A stretch of DNA of 64,000 bases from JANOSH01 sp031415695 (GCA_031415695.1 JANOSH010000068.1:62001-126000); one strand, 5' to 3'. Counted from the stretch's first letter, positions 24,876-34,628 are shown. The notes: generated by a model not told the origin, from the sequence alone. A program made the numbers and translations.

Positions 24876-25862
24876 TCAACGCAGCCGACTGCAGATTTGG
24901 TCGCCGATGTGCTTGGTCGAGCCGACAAGGTCACCGCTACACGCGTCCCGAACCCTCATCGCAGCATCATGCTCGCCGAGGAAGTCGAGCATGAGCGCCG
25001 CCGACAAGACTGCCGCAGTCGGGTTTGCTTTGCCGGTTCCGACAATATCGGGGGCCGAGCCGTGCACGGGCTCAAACATGGATGGTCCAGTCCGAGCCGG
25101 GTTCAGATTGGCTGAACTGGCCAGTCCAATACCTCCCGATACTGCTCCACCGAGGTCGGTGAGAATGTCACCAAACAGATTGTCGGTGACAATGACGTCG
25201 TACCGTTCCGGGTCCTGCACAAAGTAGATGCAGGCAGCGTCAACGTGGTTGTATGCCGTGGTTACGTGGGGGAATTCGGCCGCTACATCGTTGAAGGCCC
25301 GTTGCCACAAATCGCCGGCGAACGTGAGCACATTCGTCTTATGGACCAGTGTCACGTGGTTGCGACGGGTTGTCGCCAAGTCGAACGCATACCGGATGCA
25401 CCGCTCGGCTCCCATTCGAGTGTTGACCGACCCTTGCGTAGCCACCTCGTTGGGGGTGCCCTTTCGCAGTACGCCACCCTCGCCGACGTACGGGCCCTCT
25501 GTGTTTTCCCGGATCACCACAAAGTCGTGTGATGCCGTGCGGCCAGGTCCGACGCCTTTGAATGGCCGCTGGTTGATATAGAGGTCGAGTTCGAAGCGCA
25601 TTTTGAGCAGCAACCCACGCTCGATAACTCCCGGCGTTACCTCGGGCGTGCCGACCGCGCCAAGCAGAATGGCGTCGAAGGTACGCAGTTCGTCGAGCAC
25701 GGTGTCGGGCAGAATGACCCCGTCGCGCAGGTAGCGGGCTCCCCCAAGGTCGAAGTCCACGGTGTCGATGGCGACGCCTGCGGCACGCACTGCATCGAGG
25801 GCTATTGCGGTGACCTCGGGGCCAATTCCATCTCCACCAATTACTGCGATCCTGTGTGCCAT
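24876..25862 (-). CDS. leuB: 3-isopropylmalate dehydrogenase
   Basis: 328 residues. Oxidatively decarboxylates 3-isopropylmalate (leucine) and can act on erythro-methylmalate from the citramalate route. Motifs: GGDGIGPEVT at the N-terminus, RENTEGPYVGEGG, MGAERCIRYAFDLA, YDVIVTDNLFGDILTDLGG (divalent metal and NAD region), FEPVHGSAPDIVGTGKANP. Encoded alone, separated from leuCD and leuA. Overall length is slightly short compared with enterobacterial LeuB, as in actinobacterial enzymes. Confidence 0.92.
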   Translation of the reverse strand: MAHRIAVIGGDGIGPEVTAIALDAVRAAGVAIDTVDFDLGGARYLRDGVILPDTVLDELRTFDAILLGAVGTPEVTPGVIERGLLLKMRFELDLYINQRPFKGVGPGRTASHDFVVIRENTEGPYVGEGGVLRKGTPNEVATQGSVNTRMGAERCIRYAFDLATTRRNHVTLVHKTNVLTFAGDLWQRAFNDVAAEFPHVTTAYNHVDAACIYFVQDPERYDVIVTDNLFGDILTDLGGAVSGGIGLASSANLNPARTGPSMFEPVHGSAPDIVGTGKANPTAAVLSAALMLDFLGEHDAAMRVRDACSGDLVGSTKHIGDQICSRLR

Positions 25863-25908
25863 GTTGCCAAGCTTGACAATCGCGCACCGTACCGGTCAAC
25901 CGAGCCGG

Positions 25909-25914
25909 TATCCT
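25909..25914 (+). promoter_or_regulatory. -10 box TATCCT of greA
   Basis: TANNNT hexamer 9 bases before the ATG at 25924, with no ribosome site between. Confidence 0.45.
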
Positions 25915-25923
25915 CGCGTGCTT

Positions 25924-26409
25924 ATGTCCGACGTGATCCATCTCTCCAAGGCCACCCACGAGCGCCTGACTGCCGAACATGGCGACCTCACGACCCGTGG
26001 TCGAATCGACATTGCCCAGATAATCGAACGCGCGCGCGAGCTTGGCGATCTATCGGAGAATGGCGACTACCACGCCGCTAAGGACTTCCAGGGAATGATG
26101 GAGGCCCGTATTCGCACCGTGCATACCATCTTGGCCAAGGCCGTCGTCGTCGAGGACGCCAAGGACGGCGTGGCTGGGCCCGGCACAATCGTCACCATCG
26201 TGTACGAAGGCGACGATGACGACATGGCCGAGACCTACCTGGTTGGCCATATGGAAGAGCGGGTCGAAGGCGTGGTCGGTCACGAGATTGTGTCGCCTGG
26301 TTCACCTATGGGCCAGGCGTTGCTGGGCGCACTCACCGGGCAAACGGTGTCGTACCAGGCACCGGGCGGCCAGTTGAGGGTGATGGTCCTTGATGTGAAG
26401 AAGGTCTAG
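25924..26409 (+). CDS. greA: transcription elongation factor GreA
   Basis: 161 residues. Enters the RNA polymerase secondary channel and stimulates cleavage of backtracked RNA. The N-terminal coiled coil has the tip acidic motif in RELGDLSENGDYHAAKD; the C-terminal FKBP-like domain ends SYQAPGGQLRVMVLDVKKV. Start taken at ATG just after the -10 box; frames upstream are shadow. The next gene follows by 3 bases. Confidence 0.92.
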   Translation: MSDVIHLSKATHERLTAEHGDLTTRGRIDIAQIIERARELGDLSENGDYHAAKDFQGMMEARIRTVHTILAKAVVVEDAKDGVAGPGTIVTIVYEGDDDDMAETYLVGHMEERVEGVVGHEIVSPGSPMGQALLGALTGQTVSYQAPGGQLRVMVLDVKKV

Positions 26410-26412
26410 GGC

Positions 26413-27285
26413 GTGCCGTCTACTGATCGCGTTCCGACGCTGCCGCCCGGCCGACAACTCGATCTTCCCGGGCGGGGAACCACATTCGTCCGCGAACTCG
26501 CAGGCCCGCCCAACGCTCCGACGGTCATCTTACTTCATGGCTGGACCGTTACCGCTGATCTCAACTGGTTCACGTCATACGAGGCGCTCAGCGAACACTT
26601 TCGCGTCGTGGCGATCGACCACCGAGGGCACGGGCGAGGCATTCGCCCCAACGGCCGATTCTCCTTGGAGGATTGTGCCGACGATGTCGCCGTTCTCGCC
26701 GACGTACTCGAGGTAGATCAGTTCATTGCAGTCGGCTATTCGATGGGGGGCTCTATTGCCCAACTGTTGTGGCAACGTCACCCCCTACGCGTCAGCGGTC
26801 TAGTGCTGTCGGCCACTGCACGAACCTTCAGTACCAATCGCAGCGAGGCATTGTCGTTCCTCGGGATGGGTGGGCTCGCCGCACTCACCCAGGTGGCGCC
26901 TGGCCAAACACGGGAATGGATGTCGCAGCAGTTCATTGCGCGAAAGGGTCGCCTGTACGAGGAATGGGCGCTCGACGAGGTTCGCCTCAACGACATCACG
27001 GCCATGCTTCAAGCGGGTTATTGCCTCGGGCAATTCTCGTCTCATGATTGGATTCATGGACTCGACGTTCCGGCTGCGGTAGTCGTCACCACGCAAGATC
27101 GAACCGTGCCAACACGCCGGCAGCTCCGCCTCGCCGAGAGCATCCCCGACGCATCGGTATTTCGGGTGCCTGCAGGGCACGATGCCTGCTTCTCGGCCGC
27201 GCCGCGTTACGTGACCGCCCTTATCAACGCTTGTAACGATGTGACAAGGCGGTCGATGTTGGCTAGCAATCAGGCGGCGTCGTGA
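26413..27285 (+). CDS. alpha/beta hydrolase
   Basis: 290 residues from a GTG 3 bases after greA. The oxyanion segment is ILLHGWTVTADLNW, the nucleophile elbow is VGYSMGGSI, and the catalytic histidine is in VPAGHDACF. It is a complete serine hydrolase with a lid region between. The substrate is not deducible; esterase, lactonase or C-C hydrolase activity are all possible. Confidence 0.86.
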   Translation: MPSTDRVPTLPPGRQLDLPGRGTTFVRELAGPPNAPTVILLHGWTVTADLNWFTSYEALSEHFRVVAIDHRGHGRGIRPNGRFSLEDCADDVAVLADVLEVDQFIAVGYSMGGSIAQLLWQRHPLRVSGLVLSATARTFSTNRSEALSFLGMGGLAALTQVAPGQTREWMSQQFIARKGRLYEEWALDEVRLNDITAMLQAGYCLGQFSSHDWIHGLDVPAAVVVTTQDRTVPTRRQLRLAESIPDASVFRVPAGHDACFSAAPRYVTALINACNDVTRRSMLASNQAAS

Positions 27286-27372
27286 TGTCTACATGGGCCG
27301 TTTGGCCTATTTCTTACGGTGGGCTCACGACGCCGCAACACGCGCCGATGATTGAGTTGGAGAGACAAACCA

Positions 27373-28893
27373 GTGTCCCAGGGTAACGCAACCCCCTCGC
27401 CAACGCCCCCCGGCAAGGAAGCGGAGCGGAGCCCTGGGCATTTGGTATTTTTCGGCGTCGTAACAGCGATTTCAGCCATCGTGGTTTGGCGATTGCGTCG
27501 ACCACGTGCTCCCCAAGCTGTATCGGCACGCCGACGGTCCTCTCGGAATCTCGAGGTTGCCCGCCTCGGGGCCAGTGTTGGCGTCATCACGGCATCGTCG
27601 GCTGCCCGAAAGGTTTTTGCCAGCGCCGAACGCCGCATCGAAATAGACACCGAGCGAGAGATGCGTACCGCCCAAGAGATTGCCGAGTCGTTAGGCAATA
27701 TGAAAGGCGCTCTCATGAAGCTCGCCCAAATGGCGGGCTTTGTCGATGAGGGCCTTCCGGAGCCGCTACGCGTGGCCCTGTCGCAACTCCAGAGTCAGGC
27801 GCCGCCCATGGCAGGCGAGCTTGCGGCCGAGGTCATCGTCAACGAACTCGGCAAGCGACCCGATGAACTGTTTCTCGAATGGGATCCCGTCCCAATCGCC
27901 GCTGCGAGTATTGGCCAGGTTCATCGGGCGCTTTGGCTCGATCCGGCGACCGGTACCGAACGCGCCGTGGCCGTCAAGGTGCAGTATCCGGGTATCGACG
28001 AAGCGATTCGTGCCGACCTAGCTAACACCAGCATGGTCGGCGGTATGTTGTCTACCCTGTTCAAAGGGCTCGACCCAGCTCCGATGGTTGCCGAATTGCG
28101 GTTGCGAATCGGCGAAGAGCTCGACTACATCAACGAAGCGACCAACCAGAGGTTTTTCGCCGAACAATTCCGCGGTCATCCGTTCATTCACATCCCAGCT
28201 GTCATCGATTCGCTGTCAACAGCGCGGGTGCTCACGAGCGAACTGTCGACCGGTGTCAGGTTCGACGAGCTGCTTACGTGGGATCAGACCGAGCGTGACA
28301 TGGCGGGAGAATCCATCTTCCGCTTCGTGTTTCGCAGCCTCTACCAGTTTAATGCGTTTAACGGCGATCCCCATCCTGGCAACTACCTCTTTCATCCTGG
28401 TGGCAAAGTCACCTTCCTCGACTTCGGTCTCGTAAAGCGATTCACGATCGACGAAATGCATCTCTTCCAGGACATGATTTCGGCTGCGGTACTGAAGCCC
28501 GATTGGGACGAGTACCGACGGCTCATCGAGGAGGCTGGTCTGCTTCGTAAGGGCGCTCCCGCCACCACAGAAGAGGCACGCGACTACTTCGCGTTGTTCT
28601 ACGACTTTGTGCGCAATGACGACAACATAACGTGGACCCCGGCGTACTCAAGTCATGTCACACGCAACCTGTTCGACCGATCCTCGCCGATCGCTCAATA
28701 CGCCACGGTTCCTCCGGCCTTCGTCGTTATTCAGCGCATCAACCTGGGTTTGTACGGCGTGCTCGGCCAACTCAACGCATCGGGCAACTACCGACGCATC
28801 GCCGAGGAGCTCTGGCCAATGACAAAGGGCCCGGCCTCCACTCCCATGGGGCGCCTTGAGCACGCATGGCTCGCGAGCCGGAACAACAGATAA
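27373..28893 (+). CDS. ABC1/UbiB/AarF-family atypical kinase
   Basis: 506 residues from a GTG with GGAGAG 8-10 bases upstream; a TTG at 27352 is possible. One N-terminal membrane helix (LVFFGVVTAISAIVVW) is followed by the ADCK domain: KGALMKLAQMAGFVDEGLP (KxGQ-like region), PIAAASIGQVHRA (Ala-rich loop), VAVKVQYP (ATP lysine), NGDPHPGNYLFH (catalytic loop) and FLDFGLVKRF (metal loop). Such proteins act in quinone or isoprenoid-lipid homeostasis; the partner here is unknown. Its stop overlaps the next start as TAATG. Confidence 0.9.
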   Translation: MSQGNATPSPTPPGKEAERSPGHLVFFGVVTAISAIVVWRLRRPRAPQAVSARRRSSRNLEVARLGASVGVITASSAARKVFASAERRIEIDTEREMRTAQEIAESLGNMKGALMKLAQMAGFVDEGLPEPLRVALSQLQSQAPPMAGELAAEVIVNELGKRPDELFLEWDPVPIAAASIGQVHRALWLDPATGTERAVAVKVQYPGIDEAIRADLANTSMVGGMLSTLFKGLDPAPMVAELRLRIGEELDYINEATNQRFFAEQFRGHPFIHIPAVIDSLSTARVLTSELSTGVRFDELLTWDQTERDMAGESIFRFVFRSLYQFNAFNGDPHPGNYLFHPGGKVTFLDFGLVKRFTIDEMHLFQDMISAAVLKPDWDEYRRLIEEAGLLRKGAPATTEEARDYFALFYDFVRNDDNITWTPAYSSHVTRNLFDRSSPIAQYATVPPAFVVIQRINLGLYGVLGQLNASGNYRRIAEELWPMTKGPASTPMGRLEHAWLASRNNR

Positions 28894-31403
28894 TGGCCAG
28901 CGCTCCCATCGGTCGCGCGGTATTCGACGTAGTCCTGAACGACGGTGTCACGGCGCAGATCCGAGCCATTCATCCCGACGATGCCGACGCGTTGCGCACC
29001 TTTCATGCAAGCCAGTCTCGCGAGAGCAACTACACCCGTTACTTCTCGGCGAAACCAACTTTGAGCGACGCGGAGGTAGCCCGTTTTACCAGCCCCGATT
29101 TCAGCGCATCGGGAGGCCTGGTAGCAATCGAGAACGATCAACTCGTCGGCACGGCGAACTGGTTTCGATGGCCCGGCCGAAACGACGCCGAGGTTGCCTT
29201 TCAAGTCGACGATGCCCACAAGGGTCGGGGCATTGCCAGCTTGCTGCTCGAGCATCTGGCGGCGTCTGCCACGGCTGCTGGGGTCAATCGATTCACGGCT
29301 GAAACCATGGGTGATAACCGCTCAATGCTCGCGGTGTTTTCTCGGGCGGGGTGGCCGGTTCAGCGGACGTTCGCTTCTGGAGTCGTAGAGCTTGCATGGA
29401 GCCTGGACGACGTGGCCCGCTTCGTCGAACGGGTAGGAGAACGTGAGCACCGAGCCGACAGTCGTGCCATGGCACGGTTGTTACTTCCTCGTTCAATCGC
29501 CATTGTCGGTGCGTCTGATCGAGTTGGTTCCGTGGGGCACGCCGTAACCACCGCCATGTTGTCGTCGGACTTCGCCGGCCCTGTCTACTTGGTGAACCCG
29601 AATCGTGCAATGGTCGCCGGTCGAACAGCATTCGCTGCAATGGGCGACATCGGCGAACTGGTCGACCTGGCTCTCGTGGTGGTACCCGAATCGTCGGTCG
29701 GGGCTGTCATCGATGACTGTGCCGGGCATCATGTCCGCGGCGCAATCATCATCTCGGCGGTGGAGATCACCGACCTCGCTGCTCTGGTAGGTACCGCACG
29801 CAACCATGGAATGCGCATCATTGGACCCGACAGCATGGGCGCACTCGCCACTGCACCCGGTGCCGCGTTCCAAGCTTCGCTGGCACCTCGATCACCTCGA
29901 CCCGGCACGGTTGCTCTCTCGGTGCAATCGGGCGGTCTTGGTGCCGCGTTGTTGGACCTCGCCGACCGGGTGCAACTTGGACTGTCGTGGTTTGTGTCGC
30001 TGGGCGACCGCGCCGACGTATCGGGCAACGACCTGTTGCAGTTCTGGGACGACGACGACAACACCACCGTCATCGGCATGTACACCGAACGATTCGGCAA
30101 CCCGCGCAAGTTTGCTCGTATCGCTCGACGTGTGGCTCGTCGGCGACCAATCGTCGCAGTAACCGCCGACGACGGCGATTTGAGCAGCGCCTTGTACCTT
30201 CAGGCAGGAGTAATCAGTGTTCCAAGCGTTCGCGATCTCATCGACACGGTTCGTGTGCTCGCCACCCAACCGCTACCAGATGGGCCCCGCGTTGCAGTAG
30301 TAGCCAACGAGCGCAGCCCGGGACGTTTCACCCGCCATTCGCTGGCCACCATCGGGCTTGAACCCGTCGAGCCGACCGTCGCTGCATCGTGGCGCACGAC
30401 CCCCGATCAGCTCTTCGAGATCGTCAAGGAAACGCTCGGCCGAAGTGACGTCGATGCGCTGGTTGTTGTATTCACGCCCTTGTTGTTTTCCGATCATGCG
30501 GCGGCTGCTGAGGCCGTTGAGCGCGCTGCCTTCAGTTCGAACAAACCGGTTGTAGCCGTCATGCTCGCCCGTGGCGACGGACTTGTAGTCGACAACGGTG
30601 CGGTACCTTCGTTCTCCTTCCCGGAGGCGGCGGCTGGGGTCCTTGGTCGAATGTGGGCGTACCGGCAATGGAAAACCGCCATGGGCCAGGCCGACGAACT
30701 CGTCGAATCGGACACCGAAAGCGTTCGACCCGACATTCTCGCCGATCGGAGTCCGGGGCAAGTGAACCTTGTCGAAACGCTTGACGCTCTCGCTAAATAT
30801 GGCATTCGCACTGCACCAACTCGACTCGCCGACGGGGCCGACGCCGCTGTCGACGCTGCGACCGAACTTGGCTTTCCAGTGGCCGTTAAGTCTTTTGGCG
30901 CTCGGCTTGCTGGCCGATCAGCTGCTGCCGGGGTGGCCTTAGATTTGGCGACCGAGTCAAGCGTTCGCGGTGCAGTCGACCTCATCCGCATTGGGGTCGG
31001 CCCGGGGCCGTTGTTGGTTCAAAAGATGGTCGAACCGGGTATCGATGTGCGAGTACGCGCCTTCAACCATCCAGCGCTAGGGCCGGTTGTTGCGGTTGGG
31101 CGTGGCGGTCGCTTACCCGATGCGTTACCCGACGCCGTCACCTTTGTGGCCTCAGCAAGTCGAGCCGAAATGGTTCACGCGCTTCGCGGATCGCGGATCG
31201 AACAACTCGTCCTCGCAGAAAATATCGAGCTCGGTCCGCTGGTCGACATTGCCGAACGCGCCAGCACATTTGCGTGTGACGTCGACGAACTCGATCTCTT
31301 GGACCTCAACCCGGTCTTGCTATCGGCGAACGGATGCACCGTTGTCGACGTGACGCTTCACCTACGTGAGCCTGCCGACCTTGGTCCGTTGCGACGGCTC
31401 TGA
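28893..31403 (+). CDS. GNAT domain fused to an NDP-forming acyl-CoA synthetase-like protein (Pat-type)
   Basis: 836 residues from an ATG that shares a base with the preceding stop. Residues about 20-175 are GNAT (acetyl-CoA motif HKGRGIASLL). Residues about 195-330 are a CoA-binding Rossmann domain (SIAIVGASDRVGSVGHAV), then the succinyl-CoA-ligase-like domains (VQSGGLGAALLDLA), and finally an ATP-grasp domain from about 625 (GIRTAPTRLADGADAAVDAATELGFPVAVKSF). The stretch that carries the phosphorylated histidine (SHTG) in active synthetases is missing between PIVAVTADDGD and YLQAGVISV. That loss is known in Pat protein acetyltransferases, so regulatory protein acetylation is the likely role. 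Confidence 0.85.
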   Translation: MASAPIGRAVFDVVLNDGVTAQIRAIHPDDADALRTFHASQSRESNYTRYFSAKPTLSDAEVARFTSPDFSASGGLVAIENDQLVGTANWFRWPGRNDAEVAFQVDDAHKGRGIASLLLEHLAASATAAGVNRFTAETMGDNRSMLAVFSRAGWPVQRTFASGVVELAWSLDDVARFVERVGEREHRADSRAMARLLLPRSIAIVGASDRVGSVGHAVTTAMLSSDFAGPVYLVNPNRAMVAGRTAFAAMGDIGELVDLALVVVPESSVGAVIDDCAGHHVRGAIIISAVEITDLAALVGTARNHGMRIIGPDSMGALATAPGAAFQASLAPRSPRPGTVALSVQSGGLGAALLDLADRVQLGLSWFVSLGDRADVSGNDLLQFWDDDDNTTVIGMYTERFGNPRKFARIARRVARRRPIVAVTADDGDLSSALYLQAGVISVPSVRDLIDTVRVLATQPLPDGPRVAVVANERSPGRFTRHSLATIGLEPVEPTVAASWRTTPDQLFEIVKETLGRSDVDALVVVFTPLLFSDHAAAAEAVERAAFSSNKPVVAVMLARGDGLVVDNGAVPSFSFPEAAAGVLGRMWAYRQWKTAMGQADELVESDTESVRPDILADRSPGQVNLVETLDALAKYGIRTAPTRLADGADAAVDAATELGFPVAVKSFGARLAGRSAAAGVALDLATESSVRGAVDLIRIGVGPGPLLVQKMVEPGIDVRVRAFNHPALGPVVAVGRGGRLPDALPDAVTFVASASRAEMVHALRGSRIEQLVLAENIELGPLVDIAERASTFACDVDELDLLDLNPVLLSANGCTVVDVTLHLREPADLGPLRRL

Positions 31404-31413
31404 GCCAACCCAG

Positions 31414-32418
31414 TCATACGCCCCACAGGGCTCTCGCTGCCTCAACAACCGACCGACCCGGGCCAGCACTCGACGCGGCTTCGGGCCGATAGTGGTGGCC
31501 GACGGCGGCCGATAGCGTGGCAGCAACCGATACGCCTAGAGCGTCGAGGTCGTATCCACCCTCGAGCAGATAGATAAGTCGTCCTGCAGGAACGAGACGG
31601 GCCACGCGAGTCGATAAGTCGGCATAGTCACCTGCGGTTAGGCCAAGGTCGGCGAGTGGGTCGGCCCGGTGGGCGTCGAACCCGGCCGAGACCAAGATCC
31701 AGGTGGGCGCAAACAATTCGATGACCGGAAGTATCACCTCGTCGAACGCGGCTCGAAAAGTGTCTCCGGCTGCGCCTGATGGCAGCGGAATGTTCAACGT
31801 CGCATGGGGGGCATTTGGTCCACCTGTCTCGTGGAGACGGCCCGAGCCGGGGTAGGCAGGGAACTCGTGGGTTGACACGTAGAGCACATCGGGGTTGTCC
31901 CAGAAGATGTCTTGGGTGCCGTTGCCGTGGTGCACATCCCAGTCGATGATGGCAACCCGCTCACCATCAGCAACGAGAGCGGCTGCAGTCACCGCTACGT
32001 TGTTCAACAGGCAAAACCCCATGGCCCCTGCAGCTAGGGCGTGATGACCGGGCGGACGAAAGCAGGTGAATGCCACGTCTGCGCGACCACTACGCAACTC
32101 ATCGATAGCGACAAGACCGGCGCCGGCGGCAAGTAGAGCGGTCATGAACGACCCTGGACTGACCCCGGTGTCGGCGTCGAGCCTGCCGCCACCACGTTGA
32201 CAAAACTGATCAAGCATGTCGATGTAACTCGGGACGTGGACGCGGCTGAGTTCATCAACCGTTGCTGCCCGACTCGCCGTGTACGTCGCGGCATCTAGTA
32301 AACCCGACTCGACGAGGCGGCTGAGAGCAGCGGGTACACGCTCTAGTCGTTCAGGATGGTGCCTCGGGGTGAGGTGGTGGTCGAGGTCGGGAGCGGCGAT
32401 GACAGCTAGTCGAGTCAC
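31414..32418 (-). CDS. histone deacetylase-family (AcuC/acetoin-utilisation-like) deacetylase
   Basis: 334 residues from a GTG (MTRLAVIAAPDLDHHL), chosen because the domain starts there and upstream frame is antisense to the next gene. It has the zinc hydrolase motifs RPPGHHA, DWDVHHGNGTQDIFW, SAGFDAH and LEGGYDL. Such enzymes remove acetyl groups from lysines or polyamines; bacterial AcuC reverses acetylation of acetyl-CoA synthetase. It converges on the Pat-like acetyltransferase gene, ending 10 bases beyond it, so an acetylation/deacetylation pair is suggested. Confidence 0.9.
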   Translation of the reverse strand: MTRLAVIAAPDLDHHLTPRHHPERLERVPAALSRLVESGLLDAATYTASRAATVDELSRVHVPSYIDMLDQFCQRGGGRLDADTGVSPGSFMTALLAAGAGLVAIDELRSGRADVAFTCFRPPGHHALAAGAMGFCLLNNVAVTAAALVADGERVAIIDWDVHHGNGTQDIFWDNPDVLYVSTHEFPAYPGSGRLHETGGPNAPHATLNIPLPSGAAGDTFRAAFDEVILPVIELFAPTWILVSAGFDAHRADPLADLGLTAGDYADLSTRVARLVPAGRLIYLLEGGYDLDALGVSVAATLSAAVGHHYRPEAASSAGPGRSVVEAARALWGV

Positions 32419-32433
32419 ATCACCATTCTGTCG

Positions 32434-32439
32434 TACCCT
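32434..32439 (+). promoter_or_regulatory. -10 box TACCCT of a probable leaderless gene
   Basis: TANNNT hexamer 7 bases before the ATG at 32447. A CAGAAT hexamer on the other strand sits 6 bases before the divergent deacetylase start. Confidence 0.5.
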
Positions 32440-32446
32440 GTGCCCA

Positions 32447-33067
32447 ATGGGACTCTTTGACAAACTTGGCGGGGCAGTTAGCGGTGCCATGGGCGACGGT
32501 GGCATCGGCAAAGTCACCGACCTTGTGAATGACCTGTGGGACAAGCGCGACGACATCATCTCGGCCATTGGTTGGGTCAAAGACCATGGTGACGATCTCG
32601 TCAACTTCATGCAGAAGCTGCCGAGCATGCTCGGCGAGGTTGGCGGTTCGATGGACACCGCAGGCAAGGCCGCTCATACGGCGTCCAACTTCCTCGTCGG
32701 AACCGCCGAGGCGGGGGGCAGCAGCGTGCAGGAACTCATGGGCCTTGCTGCGAGCGCGCTCGGCCGAGCGCAGGATCAGATTGGCTCTACGGCCCAGACG
32801 CTGCTCCAACTCGGCTCGCAGTTCGACAATGTACCGCTCCTCGGTCAGCCCGCCGCCAAGGTCCGAGAGGGCGCGGGATTTATCGTTTCTATGACGAGCG
32901 AACTTGCCGAGATCGGCCAGAAGCTCGCGGAGCTTGGTTCGCGCCTTGGCGACGTCGGACACAATCTCAACGACGTCGGCGATGGTTTGTCGAGAAGCGG
33001 CTCGACACTACGAGGATTCGCCGGGCTCGCAACTCTTCGGCGGTTCCTTGCACCTTCGGGCCGGTGA
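32447..33067 (+). CDS. amphipathic helix-rich protein of unknown function
   Basis: 206 residues, apparently all helix, with Gly/Ala-rich amphipathic repeats: VTDLVNDLWDKRDDIISAIGW, FMQKLPSMLGEVGGSMDTAG, AQDQIGSTAQTLLQLGSQFD, LAEIGQKLAELGSRLGDVGHN. There is no cysteine, no signal peptide and no clear membrane helix. The pattern recalls apolipoprotein- or LEA-like surface-binding helices, but no family is recognised. Its last 101 bases lie antisense to the end of the amino-acid permease gene. Confidence 0.7.
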   Translation: MGLFDKLGGAVSGAMGDGGIGKVTDLVNDLWDKRDDIISAIGWVKDHGDDLVNFMQKLPSMLGEVGGSMDTAGKAAHTASNFLVGTAEAGGSSVQELMGLAASALGRAQDQIGSTAQTLLQLGSQFDNVPLLGQPAAKVREGAGFIVSMTSELAEIGQKLAELGSRLGDVGHNLNDVGDGLSRSGSTLRGFAGLATLRRFLAPSGR

Positions 33068-34628
33068 ACCACTTCTTACCCGACAGCGACCAGTACAGCC
33101 AGAACAACAGACCCGACGCAATGATCAGCGGGCCGGTGAAGTTGAAGTTGTTCTGGTGGAACACTGTGGTCGGGTCGGCACCAGCTTCACCCGGTGTTAC
33201 GGTCTTACCGAACGGCGACCAGAACGGCCTGAATACCGGACCGAAGAACAAGATTGTAATGAGCCCGATCCACACCAGCGCGGTCCAGCCGACGATCTTG
33301 TGTTTACCCTTCAGGTTCCACGGGCCGACCTGGAAGTTCGGGTTGGTCAGCCGCAAATAGATCGGGATGCCATACGCGATGTATAGGCCGATGACACAGA
33401 TGCCGGTGAGAGCGAAGAACGCCGTCGAGAACCCGGCCTTCTGGTAGATCGACAGCAAACCGAACACCGCCGACAACACAACGCCGAGCCACACTGAGTT
33501 CGTCGGTGTGCGGGTCTTGGGGTTGATCTTGTGCCAGTACTTTGACCCAGGCAGGGCATCGTCACGACTGAACGCGTAAATCATCCTGCTGTTCGCCGTG
33601 AGCGCCGCCATGCCGCAGAAGAACTGGGCCACGATACAGATGAGCATCAGGAACTTGGCCATACCCGAACCCACCGACGCACTGAGCAGTCGAGGAGCGG
33701 CGTTCACCAAGAACGCATCGCCATCGCCTCCGTAGGCGATTGCCGAGTAGGCGTCGGCGTCCTTTGGCAGCTTGGCGGTCATGGCCAAATTGAGGAGGAA
33801 CGCAGCGATAGCCGAGATGTAGATAGACCGAACAATGGCCTTCGGGGCTTCGGTGCGGGCGCCGACGGTCTCCTCACTCACATGTGCCGACGCGTCGAAA
33901 CCGGTAATCGTGTACTGCGCAAGCAGCAACCCAAGGGCAAACATATAGATGACTACGAACCCTTTGCCGCTCCAACCGGTCAACAAACCAGCTTGCCCGT
34001 CGAACACTCCACTGATGCCGAGGGTGTTTTCGCGACTTGAGAACATCAGGGCGGCGAAGATGATCGCGACGCCCGCCACGTGCCACCACACGCTGACGTC
34101 TCCGAGGAGCTTCACAACGTTCACGCTGAACGTGTTCAACAGCCCGTGGGCGATGAGCACGACAACGTAGATCGCGAAGATTGTCCACGGTGTCAACGTG
34201 AAATCGGTGTTGAACATTCGGATGAAGTACCCAATGAATACTGCTAACGCGTAATCAACGGACGCAATGACGCCAATTTGGCCCAGTAGGTTGAACCAGC
34301 CGGTAAACCACGACCATTTCGCCGGGTTCCTTCTGGCCAGCTTGGCCGACCAGTAGTACAGGCCACCTGCGGTGGGGAACGCTGAGCAGATCTCGCCCAT
34401 CGCCATGCCGACAAGTAGCGAGAAGAAGCCAACGATGATCCAGCCAAGGGTGATGACTCGGGGACCACCCGTAACCATTCCGAGCCAGTAGGTGGTCATG
34501 CCACCCGCCAGGATCGAGATGATGGAGAAACTGATGGCGAAGTTTGAGAATGAACCCAGGCCTCGCTTCAGTTCCTGTGCGTAGCCGAGCGAGTTCAAAT
34601 GCTCGCGATCGGCGTCAATAGTTGACAA
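32967..34628 (-). CDS. APC-superfamily amino-acid permease
   Basis: 553 residues with about 12 hydrophobic helices. The APC signature region is GLGSFSNFAISFSIISILAGGMTTYWLGM near the start and ITGFDASAHVSEETVGARTEAPKAIVRS in the middle, as in GABA/choline-type permeases of the BAT/UGA4 group. A secondary importer of an amino acid, amine or ethanolamine-like solute. Stands alone; its C-terminal tail is basic (SSRFSTNHRRRR) and overlaps the helical-protein gene. Confidence 0.9.
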   Translation of the reverse strand: MSTIDADREHLNSLGYAQELKRGLGSFSNFAISFSIISILAGGMTTYWLGMVTGGPRVITLGWIIVGFFSLLVGMAMGEICSAFPTAGGLYYWSAKLARRNPAKWSWFTGWFNLLGQIGVIASVDYALAVFIGYFIRMFNTDFTLTPWTIFAIYVVVLIAHGLLNTFSVNVVKLLGDVSVWWHVAGVAIIFAALMFSSRENTLGISGVFDGQAGLLTGWSGKGFVVIYMFALGLLLAQYTITGFDASAHVSEETVGARTEAPKAIVRSIYISAIAAFLLNLAMTAKLPKDADAYSAIAYGGDGDAFLVNAAPRLLSASVGSGMAKFLMLICIVAQFFCGMAALTANSRMIYAFSRDDALPGSKYWHKINPKTRTPTNSVWLGVVLSAVFGLLSIYQKAGFSTAFFALTGICVIGLYIAYGIPIYLRLTNPNFQVGPWNLKGKHKIVGWTALVWIGLITILFFGPVFRPFWSPFGKTVTPGEAGADPTTVFHQNNFNFTGPLIIASGLLFWLYWSLSGKKWFTGPKVQGTAEELRARRILVVSSRFSTNHRRRR

